This document shows, piece by piece, positions 25,192-32,054 of a stretch of 38,579 bases of DNA (its first letter is position 1; the number at the start of each line of letters is the position of its first letter). A program made the position numbers and the translations under genes. Under the pieces are notes generated by a model. It ran no database searches, was not told the origin of the DNA, and saw only the letters and a program-made list of their open reading frames with translations. Location: the NCBI GenBank assembly GCA_964452465.1, contig CAYVMD010000018.1:1-38579 (forward strand). The letters run 5' to 3'. Source of the stretch: CAYVMD01 sp964452465. Lineage in GTDB: Bacteria > Armatimonadota > JACIXR01.

Positions 25192-25212
25192 TAGTTAAAA
25201 GGAGGGATCTTT

Positions 25213-26070
25213 ATGCCTAAACAAGGGGGCCCAGTTAGCGGTGTGATGCTTGGGCTCGACCTGGGCACGAAATTCATAAAAGTTGCAGAGGTTGCTGCCA
25301 GAGGTAGCAGTGTGGAACTGCTAACCGCGGGTATTGTTCCCTCCCCTGCGAATTTGTTCGCTGGTGATGTTATTAGCGACCCCGAGTTGGCAGGAGCGAC
25401 GATCAGGGCGTTGCTCCAGCAGATAGGCATTCACACGAACAAGGTGGTGGCTAGCGTTAAGGGGCAAACCTCCCTGGTGGTTCGTATAATAGAGGTGCCC
25501 AAGATGAGGGAGGAAGAGGTGGCGGATGCCATGAAATGGGAGGTGGAGAGGCATGTCCCCTTCGCTGCCACGGGAGGAGTTGCTATGGATTACGCCCTAT
25601 TACAACCAATGGAAATGGTGCCCGATGATGGGACCGCGGAGGTATTGCTGGCGGTGGCGGAGGAGTCCTTGGTGAGGACGCTCGTCGATGTTATAGAATC
25701 CGCTGGGTTGGAACCAGTCGCCCTGGATATAGAGCCCCTCGCCCTCGGTCGTTGTTTTGTAAGCAAGGATCCCGATCTCAGGGGGAAAACCATCGCCATT
25801 CTCCAAATGGGGGCAAGGACATCGGAGTTAACCCTCATAAGCGAGGACAACCCCCATCTTACCCGCAATTTGGGGATAGGAGGGGACAACCTCACGGCTG
25901 CGATAAGCAATGCATTGGGGATAAGGGAGGAGGAAGCGGAACAAATCAAGAAACGTCACGCGAAAATCCTAGTGGATAAACTGGGCACTGTTCCCAGCCC
26001 ACCTACCCCCTCCCGAGAAGAAGAGGAAGAGGAGGCCCCCTTCTTCCCCTTCCCACCCCCCCCTGCTTAA
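25213..26070 (+). CDS. pilM: Type IV pilus assembly protein PilM, N-terminal portion (ends at in-frame TAA)
   Basis: This 285-residue product covers the first part of the actin-like ATPase PilM, which binds the cytoplasmic tail of PilN beneath the pilus machine. It shows LGLDLGTKFIKVAEV (about 13-27, phosphate-1-like loop), MKWEVERHVPF, the segment VIESAGLEPVALDIEPLALGR and LTRNLGIGGDNLTAAI. The frame then runs into a Glu- and Pro-rich linker and stops at TAA (26068-26070). The remaining C-terminal PilM sequence continues in the same frame right after the stop. The piece lacks the second nucleotide-binding subdomain, so alone it should not be a functional PilM. Either a nonsense change, a sequencing error or a real gene split explains it. 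Start: AAAGGAGGG precedes the ATG. Confidence 0.88.
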   Translation: MPKQGGPVSGVMLGLDLGTKFIKVAEVAARGSSVELLTAGIVPSPANLFAGDVISDPELAGATIRALLQQIGIHTNKVVASVKGQTSLVVRIIEVPKMREEEVADAMKWEVERHVPFAATGGVAMDYALLQPMEMVPDDGTAEVLLAVAEESLVRTLVDVIESAGLEPVALDIEPLALGRCFVSKDPDLRGKTIAILQMGARTSELTLISEDNPHLTRNLGIGGDNLTAAISNALGIREEEAEQIKKRHAKILVDKLGTVPSPPTPSREEEEEEAPFFPFPPPPA

Positions 26071-26118
26071 AAGCTCCCCGCTGCACAGATAGAAGAAAAG
26101 AAGGCAACTCCCCCTAAA

Positions 26119-26460
26119 ATGATGGAGGAAGAACCTTCGAAGATCGAGGAAATAGAGGAGGAGGTCTTCAATGCGATGCTCCCCATTTTGGGAGACATGG
26201 TTAACGAGTTGCGGCGTTCCTTCGAGTACATGCGTGCCAGGATGGGAGAACTACAGGTGGAAAAATTGATATTGACGGGAGGAGGGGCACTTCTTCCCAA
26301 CATCGACAAGTTCTTCTCCTTAGAGCTAGGCATACCCACGGAAATAGGCGATCCCCTTAAAGGATTGGAGATAAACCCTCGCCTTTCTCCCCTCTATATA
26401 AAGGAGATCTCGCCCTTGCTCTCCCCAGCGATTGGACTAGCGCTCAGGGATTTTGTATAA
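26119..26460 (+). CDS. pilM: PilM, C-terminal portion (same frame, after the TAA)
   Basis: This 113-residue frame carries the C-terminal part of PilM: NELRRSFEYMRARMGELQVEKLILTGGGALLPNID contains the adenosine-binding GGGALLPN element of the actin-like fold, and PTEIGDPLKGLEINP follows. Counting from the first ATG (25213) the whole locus is 416 codons with one stop at codon 286. The in-frame reading through the stop (KLPAAQIEEKKATPPK) matches a continuous Pro/Glu/Lys-rich linker. An ATG pair at 26119 has no clear ribosome site, so re-initiation is doubtful. It lies 26 bases before pilN. I treat it as part of one interrupted gene. Confidence 0.8.
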   Translation: MMEEEPSKIEEIEEEVFNAMLPILGDMVNELRRSFEYMRARMGELQVEKLILTGGGALLPNIDKFFSLELGIPTEIGDPLKGLEINPRLSPLYIKEISPLLSPAIGLALRDFV

Positions 26461-26486
26461 TGCCCGGGAAAGGGAGATGATGGGAT

Positions 26487-27551
26487 ATGATAAAGATTAA
26501 TTTATTGCCCTCCTATGTAAGGGAGAGGAAATTAGTAAGGAAATTCGTCATGCTCTTCCTCATACTATTGGGGTTGGAGTTGGTTGGCTTTGGCTTTTGG
26601 TATAACCGGGTTTCCCAGAAAATTCACAGCATATCCGTGGAAGTGAAGGATCTGGAATCGCAAGCACAACAGGTACAGGCTCTCCAAAGCGAGGCACAGA
26701 GTATAAGGAGCGAGATCGAGCCCATAAAGGCTAAGACAAAGTTCGTGGAGGATGTAGGCAAATTCCCGGCGCAAATCGCTGATCTCTTGGATACCATCCG
26801 GCGCTACACCTACAGAAAGGTTACCTATCTTTCCCTCCAATTGGGCAGTGGAGGAGGAATGATGGGTGGACGAGGAATGATGATGGGGATGCCCGGGCCT
26901 ATGGGAGGGGGGATGCCCGGATCTATGGGTGGCATGCCTGGTTCCGGTATGGGCCCCGGTATGCCAGGCATGGGCATGCCAGGTGCAGGAGGTGGACAGA
27001 TTAGCACGGTGAACATCCAAGCCTTTACCGATTCCGTCGAGGATGTTGCCCGCTATCTCCAGAACATCCTCCGCTGTCCCCAGATAAGGGATGTCCAGAT
27101 AAGCGGGATCCCGGGCTATGGAGGAGCAGGAGGCGGGGGCATGCCGGGGATGATGCCCGGCATGGGTAGCATGCCTGGGATGATGGGGAAAGCTCCCATG
27201 GGCGGCATGCCAGGAATGATGGGTGGTATGCCGGGAATGATGGGAGGTATGCCGGGAATGATGGGAGGCATGGGAGCGCCTTCAACTTCAACAGGTGCTC
27301 CGGGGACGATAAACTTCAGCGTGATTTGCTATCTTATGAAACCCCTTACTCCTCCTTCCCCTCCCACTGCGGCTGCAGCTGCCCCCGGTATGCCGGGAAT
27401 GGGCATGCCGGGAATGGGCATGCCGGGTATGGGTATGCCCCCAGCGGCAGCTGGGACTCAAGCTCCGGAGGGCAAAGCGCCCGCGGAGGAGCGAAAGGGG
27501 TTGTTTGGAGGACGTAGGGAAATGGAAAGAGAAGTTATGGAGGGTATGTGA
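26487..27551 (+). CDS. pilN: Type IV pilus assembly protein PilN with Met-Gly-Pro-rich insertions
   Basis: PilN is a bitopic inner-membrane protein that links cytoplasmic PilM to PilO/PilP. The cytoplasmic peptide MIKINLLPSYVRER is the conserved PilM-binding motif (usual form INLLP). A membrane helix (about 19-38) and a coiled coil (about 40-85) follow. The periplasmic domain (VTYLSLQL ... STVNIQAFTDSVEDVARYLQNIL) is interrupted by low-complexity MGGMPG-type stretches at about 122-170 and 212-260, and another at about 300-325. The protein has 354 residues, well beyond the usual 180-200. The DNA shows three 21-base tandem units at 27207-27269 and three 15-base units at 27390-27434. It overlaps pilO by one base. 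Confidence 0.88.
   Translation: MIKINLLPSYVRERKLVRKFVMLFLILLGLELVGFGFWYNRVSQKIHSISVEVKDLESQAQQVQALQSEAQSIRSEIEPIKAKTKFVEDVGKFPAQIADLLDTIRRYTYRKVTYLSLQLGSGGGMMGGRGMMMGMPGPMGGGMPGSMGGMPGSGMGPGMPGMGMPGAGGGQISTVNIQAFTDSVEDVARYLQNILRCPQIRDVQISGIPGYGGAGGGGMPGMMPGMGSMPGMMGKAPMGGMPGMMGGMPGMMGGMPGMMGGMGAPSTSTGAPGTINFSVICYLMKPLTPPSPPTAAAAAPGMPGMGMPGMGMPGMGMPPAAAGTQAPEGKAPAEERKGLFGGRREMEREVMEGM
27207..27269 (+). repeat. Tandem 21-base repeat (3 units) in pilN
   Basis: Three units of the form ATGCCGGGAATGATGGGAGG(T/C) encode MPGMMGG three times. Units differ at third codon positions only. Confidence 0.85.
27390..27434 (+). repeat. Tandem 15-base repeat (3 units) in pilN
   Basis: Three units of ATGCCGGGAATGGGC or a close variant encode MPGMG three times near the pilN 3' end. 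Confidence 0.8.
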
Positions 27552-28432
27552 TGATCAGATTGGAAAGACTCACAAGGCAACAGGTGCTCATTGCGGGCTT
27601 GGTAGCAATAGTGGTAATAGGTGGGGCGATGTTTTTCTTCCTCATCCGCCCCACAAAAGGCGTGATCTCCGCCTTGGAGCAAAGAAGAGATAGCGCCTCT
27701 ACTATAGTAGCTCAGCGCCCTCAGGCAGAGGAAGAGGTGAAGAAGGCGAAGGAGGAGTTGGCCAAGGAGAAAAGCAAGTTGGAAACATATATAGCGACGA
27801 AGATGATCCCCATAGACCTAAAGGATCCCATGAAGGCGATGGCAACTCTCTGGATTGAGCACCATCGCACCCTGGGAAGGAAAGTAGAGGAGTTCTTCTC
27901 CAAATCGGGAGTTACCCTCTTAACCCCCGTCCAGGTTGCTCCTCCCCCAACCGATCCCTCGGCTATCCCCTCCGATCTTTATACCATAAGCCTCGGCTCC
28001 TATCAGGTGAGGGGTTCCTTCTCCTCCCTCCTCAACTTCCTTAGGAATATGTCCAAGTTTCCTCGTGTTGCCCTTCTAACCGGCATAAATATAAACGGAC
28101 CAAGCCCAGTGACAGCTAGTTTTGACCTTACCGTTTATTATTTCCCCAAGGGAGCTCCCACCCCCCTTGGCGCTCCAGGGGCTCCATCTGCTGGTATGCC
28201 GGGAATGGGCATGCCGGGACCTATGGGAGGAATGCCAGGCATGGGTTCTGGTATGGGTATGCCGGGGATGGGCATGCCGGGCAAGGCTCCCGCGGCCGGA
28301 GCAGGGATGGGTTCTGGCATGGCGGGTAAAGCTCCAATGCCAATGATGGGACCAGGGATGGGTTCTGGTATGGGCATGCCTGGTAAGGCCCCCATGGCAG
28401 GTGGTATGAGTTCTCCAGGGGCGGGGAGATAG
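27551..28432 (+). CDS. pilO: Type IV pilus assembly protein PilO with Met-Gly-Pro-rich C-terminal tail
   Basis: This 293-residue bitopic inner-membrane protein pairs with PilN. Residues 1-12 are cytoplasmic, 13-33 form the membrane helix (VLIAGLVAIVVIGGAMFFFLI), and a coiled coil (about 45-85) leads to the ferredoxin-like periplasmic domain with the typical SLGSYQVRGSFSSLLNFLRNM segment followed by FPRVALL. The core ends around residue 200 with SFDLTVYYFPK. The rest is a tail of PGMGMPGPMGGMPGMG-type sequence broken by GKAP groups. PilO proteins normally stop after the core. The ATG (27551-27553) overlaps the pilN stop by one base; a GTG one codon earlier is unlikely. Confidence 0.86.
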   Translation: MIRLERLTRQQVLIAGLVAIVVIGGAMFFFLIRPTKGVISALEQRRDSASTIVAQRPQAEEEVKKAKEELAKEKSKLETYIATKMIPIDLKDPMKAMATLWIEHHRTLGRKVEEFFSKSGVTLLTPVQVAPPPTDPSAIPSDLYTISLGSYQVRGSFSSLLNFLRNMSKFPRVALLTGININGPSPVTASFDLTVYYFPKGAPTPLGAPGAPSAGMPGMGMPGPMGGMPGMGSGMGMPGMGMPGKAPAAGAGMGSGMAGKAPMPMMGPGMGSGMGMPGKAPMAGGMSSPGAGR

Positions 28433-28471
28433 AGAAGATGAGAGAAGTTTGGAGAAAAGAGGTGAAAAGGA

Positions 28472-29365
28472 ATGGCTTCTAAATTCAAAATCAATCTGGA
28501 TTTTTTGAGCGAGCGTAGGAACCAAATGATATTGGCGGGAGTGGCGGCGGTGATAATAATAGCTATCGTCCTAACCCTCGCTCTAAGAAAGCCAAAGGGG
28601 GGAGGGGAAATGGCGGCAGGTGCCGCTCCTGGGGCTCCCTCCATGATGATGCCTTTTATGGGTCCCGGTGGTCCCGGAATGGCGGGAGGACAGGGCATGG
28701 CGGGAGGTATGCCAGGAATGATGGGTATGATGGGCATGACGGGGGGTATGACGGGAGCACAGCCAACGGAGGAGGTTCAACTCCCCAGGAAAGTGCCGGC
28801 AGGTCCACCCATAGAACCTTCACGGGCGGATCCTTTCGAAGTTCCTATTCCTGCTTCCCTAAGGGAGAGCATGGTCAAGGTGGATATAGTCCCCCCTCCT
28901 CGCATGTTACCCCCTACCACACCAACTCCCGCAACCGCGGTTTATATGCCGATGCCCTTTGAAAGGGTCTCAGGAGTAGCAACTGGAGGGAAGGGAGTTT
29001 ATGCCATTTTGGAAGGGAGGGGTGGGAGGAGCTTTGTTGTGAAACCAGGAGATCCCATCGACGGATTCATTGTGGAGCAAATAGACCCCGACAAGGTACT
29101 CCTGAGGGGGGAGGAGGGGGAGGTGATCACCATAGAGATGAGGGGACGGACACCCTCCATGGGCGCGCCAATGGGTCCCGGTGGGATGATGGGCCCCGGC
29201 GCGATGGGTCCCGGTGCTATGATGGGTCCTGGCGCTATGATGGGTCCTGGTGCTATGATGGGTCCGGGAGGCATGATGGGTCCAGGCTTCCAACCTGGCA
29301 TGGGAATGCCGGGAATGGGTGGGAGGGGCGGTGGACGAAGATCTCAGCAGGAACAGCGGGATTAA
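28472..29365 (+). CDS. PilP-like pilus protein with Met-Gly-Pro-rich segments
   Basis: This 297-residue protein has a membrane helix at about 19-38 (MILAGVAAVIIIAIVLTLAL). A first Met/Gly/Pro-rich stretch (about 44-95) is followed by a Pro-rich linker with RADPFEVP, a typical PilP element. The compact beta domain FERVSGVATGGKGVYAILEGRGGRSFVVKPGD then DKVLLRGEEGEVITIEM (about 160-222) resembles the PilP/GspC homology region that touches the secretin. The tail (about 225-297) repeats MMGPGA. PilP is usually a lipoprotein; here a bitopic anchor replaces the lipobox. Gene order PilM-N-O-P-Q supports the assignment. A GAGGTGAAAAGGA ribosome site precedes the ATG. Confidence 0.72.
   Translation: MASKFKINLDFLSERRNQMILAGVAAVIIIAIVLTLALRKPKGGGEMAAGAAPGAPSMMMPFMGPGGPGMAGGQGMAGGMPGMMGMMGMTGGMTGAQPTEEVQLPRKVPAGPPIEPSRADPFEVPIPASLRESMVKVDIVPPPRMLPPTTPTPATAVYMPMPFERVSGVATGGKGVYAILEGRGGRSFVVKPGDPIDGFIVEQIDPDKVLLRGEEGEVITIEMRGRTPSMGAPMGPGGMMGPGAMGPGAMMGPGAMMGPGAMMGPGGMMGPGFQPGMGMPGMGGRGGGRRSQQEQRD
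29219..29272 (+). repeat. Tandem 18-base repeat (3 units) in the pilP-like gene
   Basis: Units ATGATGGGTCCTGGCGCT, with third-position changes, encode MMGPGA, MMGPGA and MMGPGG in a row. Confidence 0.8.
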
Positions 29366-29454
29366 ATTAAGAGGTGAGAGGTGGGATGTGCACGGTGTTG
29401 TTGGGCATTGGAAACAAAAAAATGGAGGGGAGCGTCTAAATGAATGGAAAAGCA

Positions 29455-29482
29455 TTGACGAAATATTATAGGTATGTATCCT
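29455..29482 (+). promoter_or_regulatory. Internal promoter before the STN-domain gene
   Basis: TTGACG, 16 bases, TATCCT in the 145-base gap between the pilP-like gene and the STN gene. It would allow separate expression of the STN protein and secretin. Confidence 0.4.
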
Positions 29483-29510
29483 ATGAAATGATGAAAGGAG
29501 GTGAAATATA

Positions 29511-30218
29511 ATGCGTGTGCAATCGTTGCTTCTGGCAATCATTCTATGTAGTGTGAGCATCTTAGCGCTCGCCCAAGGGAGAATAGAAGTTTCCCCAGAA
29601 AATCGTATAACCTTAGACCTGAAGGATGTGCCTCGATTAACCGCTATAGAAACATTGCTGAAGTCTGCAGGAAAAGGCTTCAACTTCGTCGATATCCCAC
29701 CTCAATACAATACCCTGGTGACGGTAAACTTGCCTAATGCTACATTGGACGACGCCCTGAAAGCTCTTCTTGGCGATTTCCTCGTCGCTGAGCCGGTAGG
29801 GGAGAACGCCTACAACATAAAGGTTAGGACCGCTGCTCCTGCCGCCTGGACTGGTCAGTTCACCCCACCCCAACTTGGGACTTTCCCCGGTGCTACCCAG
29901 ACCGTAACTGCCACCATTCCCTCAAACCTCACCTACGACAAGATCAACCTCCAATACTCCAGCATCTATGATATACTCAGTGTAGTTTGGGGCGGGTATG
30001 GTGGTTACGGATACGGTGGCTACGGCTACGGTGGCTACGGCGGATACGGTGGCTATGGCGGCTACGGCGGCAGAGGCGGCTACACTGGTGGCTATGGCGG
30101 CTACGGCGGCAGAGGCGGCTACACTGGCGGTAGAGGTGGCTACACCGGCGGTAGAGGTGGCTACACTGGCGGTAGGGGCGGCTACACCGGCGGGTACGGT
30201 GGCGGATATAGAAGATAA
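29511..30218 (+). CDS. Exported STN-domain protein with Gly-Tyr-Arg-rich tail
   Basis: This 235-residue protein has a clear signal peptide (MRVQSLLLAIILCSVSILALAQG, cleavage near 22). Residues about 30-105 form a secretin/TonB N-terminal (STN, N0-like) domain: ITLDLKDVPRLTAIETLLKSAGKGFNF, TLVTVNLPNATLDDALKALL and AYNIKV. A short bridge then leads to a tail (about 160-235) made of GGYGGYGG and RGGYTGG repeats. No secretin beta-barrel follows, so it is not a truncated PilQ in the ordinary sense. It may bind the periplasmic entrance of the secretin or peptidoglycan, with the tail as a self-associating or adhesive element; this is inference. It sits between the pilP-like gene and pilQ, with AAAGGAGGTG before the ATG and its own possible promoter. 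Confidence 0.78.
   Translation: MRVQSLLLAIILCSVSILALAQGRIEVSPENRITLDLKDVPRLTAIETLLKSAGKGFNFVDIPPQYNTLVTVNLPNATLDDALKALLGDFLVAEPVGENAYNIKVRTAAPAAWTGQFTPPQLGTFPGATQTVTATIPSNLTYDKINLQYSSIYDILSVVWGGYGGYGYGGYGYGGYGGYGGYGGYGGRGGYTGGYGGYGGRGGYTGGRGGYTGGRGGYTGGRGGYTGGYGGGYRR
30111..30194 (+). repeat. Tandem 21-base repeat (4 units) in the STN gene
   Basis: Four units of the form AGAGG(C/T)GGCTACAC(T/C)GGCGGT encode RGGYTGG; a less regular GGY(G) series lies before them from about 29990. Confidence 0.85.
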
Positions 30219-30288
30219 GTTGTCCATGACCGAAGGTAAGGTCCTCTCGGTAGGATATAATTTCTTGTCAAAGGGAGGGTGATTCTAT

Positions 30289-31983
30289 ATGCATTTCCTT
30301 AGGAGAAGGGGCGTTATAGTTATCATAGCGCTCCTTAGTTGTTTAGCTCTTGTTCCCGCGCTGGCAGAACAGCCTGCGGTAGCAGAGAAGAACCTTATCA
30401 CATTGGAAGTGCAGGACGCCGATGTGTGCGATGTGGTTCGCATTTTGATGAAGGAAAGCAAAACCAACATAATAATCGCGGATAAGGAGAAAATAAATAA
30501 GAGGATCACTGCCACATTGTATGATGTCCCCTTGGAACAAGCTTTGGAGCAGATAATAAAGGCCAATGGGTTATACTGGTATAAAGAAGGGGATGTTTAT
30601 ATAATAAGCGCTGAACCTCGCCAAGAGCCTACTCCTCCTCAACAGGTAGTAACTCCTCCTGTAGTGGAAGAGAGGAAGGAAGTTCCCACCACTCCCTCCC
30701 TACCTCGCCTGGAAACGGAGAAGTTCGTGCTCAAAAATACCCATCCCCGCGACATAGCAGCCCTCCTTGGTGCTTCCTCCTACCGTCGTCCCTTCGCTTA
30801 TATGCAGGGGATGGAACGAACAGGAAGAGGTCCTTTAGCTCCGGCCTTTGGACGCTCTAAGAAGGAGAGCGAAAACTCCCCCCTTAGTGGAGGGTTTGGG
30901 CAGTTCCCTGGGGGAGGAATGCGAGGATTTGGAGGAGTCGGCGGGTTTGGGGCTCCAGGCTTTGGAGGTGTGGGAGCGGGTGCACCGGGTTTCGGAGCGC
31001 CCGGATTCGGAGTTGGAGCACCTGGAGTGGGTGCACCAGGGGTTGGAGCTCCAGGAGTAGGCGTGGGAGCTTATGGATATGGTGGTTATGGATATGGTAT
31101 GGGAGGACTATTGGGATTCATTCCCGGCATATACAACATTATCCCTTATGAGCCAGATAATGCCCTGATCGTGGTGGGCACGCCTGTAGGTATAGAGGCG
31201 TTAAGGAAATTGTGTGCCCTTTTAGATGTTCCCGTTCGCCAAGTGGAAATATCCGCCGAGTTTGTGGAGATCAGCGTGGATGCGACGAAGGCCTTAGGAA
31301 TAGACTGGTTCTTGACAAACAACGAAACGACCATCGTCGGACAAGGACTCTCACCAGGAACAGGTGCTACCCTGGTTATCGGCTATACAACTCCTAATAT
31401 AAGGGCACAATTAGGTGCTCTCCTGAGGGAGGGAAAAGCACGAGTGGTGAATGCGCCACGGGTCACTACCTATAACAACTATCCCGCATATATATCGATA
31501 ACGCAGGATATTCCCTACTGGTATCCCGAAACAACGCTCACCCAATTTGGTGGTACCCAAACCACCTGGGTGCCGGATGTCGTAAGCGTAGGCACATATC
31601 TTACCGTTACTCCTACCATAAATGGAGATGGATCTGTAACTTGTTATATCACCCCCAGCGTATCGGATGTGGTAGGATGGGTCAGTGGTCCTACGGGAAC
31701 CATCCCCCAGACGAGCACGCGAGACATGGATACCATTGCCAGGGTCATGAGTGGGGAAACCCTGGTTATTGGTGGTCTTGTGCGCAAGAGTGTAAGCGAG
31801 AGTAAGGTCAAGGTGCCCTTCCTTTCGGATTTACCCATCCTTGGTGGGCTCTTTAAGGGTTCTACCAAAACCACAACGGAAACCGAGCTCCTTATATTCC
31901 TCACCCCTCGCATCATAGAGGAACCAGGGCGGGTAACCGGGACGGTCGCGCCTTCTTCGCCATCCGGGACACCAGGGGGATAG
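30289..31983 (+). CDS. pilQ: Type IV pilus secretin PilQ with elastin-like insertion
   Basis: This 564-residue outer-membrane secretin forms the channel for the pilus. A signal peptide (about 1-26, ending ALAEQ) is followed by an N0/STN domain (about 36-110, LITLEVQDADVCDVVRILMKE and ITATLYDVPLEQALEQII). An N1-like domain starts with FVLKNTHPRDIAALLG and resumes at IYNIIPYEPDNALIVVGTPVGIEALRKL. A Gly/Phe/Ala/Pro/Val insertion (about 200-270, with GAPGVGAPGVGAPGVG) splits it. The barrel domain begins VRQVEISAEFVEIS and ends with VPFLSDLPILGGLFKG and ELLIFLTPRII, the secretin signature. AAAGGGAGGGTG precedes the ATG. It is the last pil gene here and is followed by a bidirectional terminator. 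Pilus motors and pilins are not in the window. Confidence 0.93.
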   Translation: MHFLRRRGVIVIIALLSCLALVPALAEQPAVAEKNLITLEVQDADVCDVVRILMKESKTNIIIADKEKINKRITATLYDVPLEQALEQIIKANGLYWYKEGDVYIISAEPRQEPTPPQQVVTPPVVEERKEVPTTPSLPRLETEKFVLKNTHPRDIAALLGASSYRRPFAYMQGMERTGRGPLAPAFGRSKKESENSPLSGGFGQFPGGGMRGFGGVGGFGAPGFGGVGAGAPGFGAPGFGVGAPGVGAPGVGAPGVGVGAYGYGGYGYGMGGLLGFIPGIYNIIPYEPDNALIVVGTPVGIEALRKLCALLDVPVRQVEISAEFVEISVDATKALGIDWFLTNNETTIVGQGLSPGTGATLVIGYTTPNIRAQLGALLREGKARVVNAPRVTTYNNYPAYISITQDIPYWYPETTLTQFGGTQTTWVPDVVSVGTYLTVTPTINGDGSVTCYITPSVSDVVGWVSGPTGTIPQTSTRDMDTIARVMSGETLVIGGLVRKSVSESKVKVPFLSDLPILGGLFKGSTKTTTETELLIFLTPRIIEEPGRVTGTVAPSSPSGTPGG

Positions 31984-32018
31984 GGTAGAGCGCCCCAAAT
32001 AGGAAGCCACATAAATAA

Positions 32019-32050
32019 GGGGAAGAGGTTCTTTACCTCTTCCCTCTATA
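32019..32050. terminator. Bidirectional terminator between pilQ and ispG
   Basis: GGGAAGAGG (32020-32028), a 7-base loop TTCTTTA and CCTCTTCCC (32036-32044) form a 9-base perfect stem. It is followed by T/A-rich sequence on the plus strand (TCTATATTGTTT) and by TTATTTATG on the minus strand. It serves the two convergent operons. Confidence 0.7.
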
Positions 32051-32054
32051 TTGT

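Noticed and set aside
28138..28737. 199-residue minus-strand frame of Pro/Ile/Gly type in the pilO-pilP region
   Set aside because: It is the reverse complement of ATGCCGGG-type repeats, which stay open in several frames.
29990..30215. CRISPR-like array in the Gly-Tyr repeat region
   Set aside because: Repeats are contiguous, coding and lack unique spacers; variation is at third codon positions.
29998..30282. Thr/Ala/Val repeat protein in another frame of the Gly-Tyr region
   Set aside because: Frameshifted reading of the GGY/RGGYTGG repeats; the in-frame protein with signal peptide explains the sequence.
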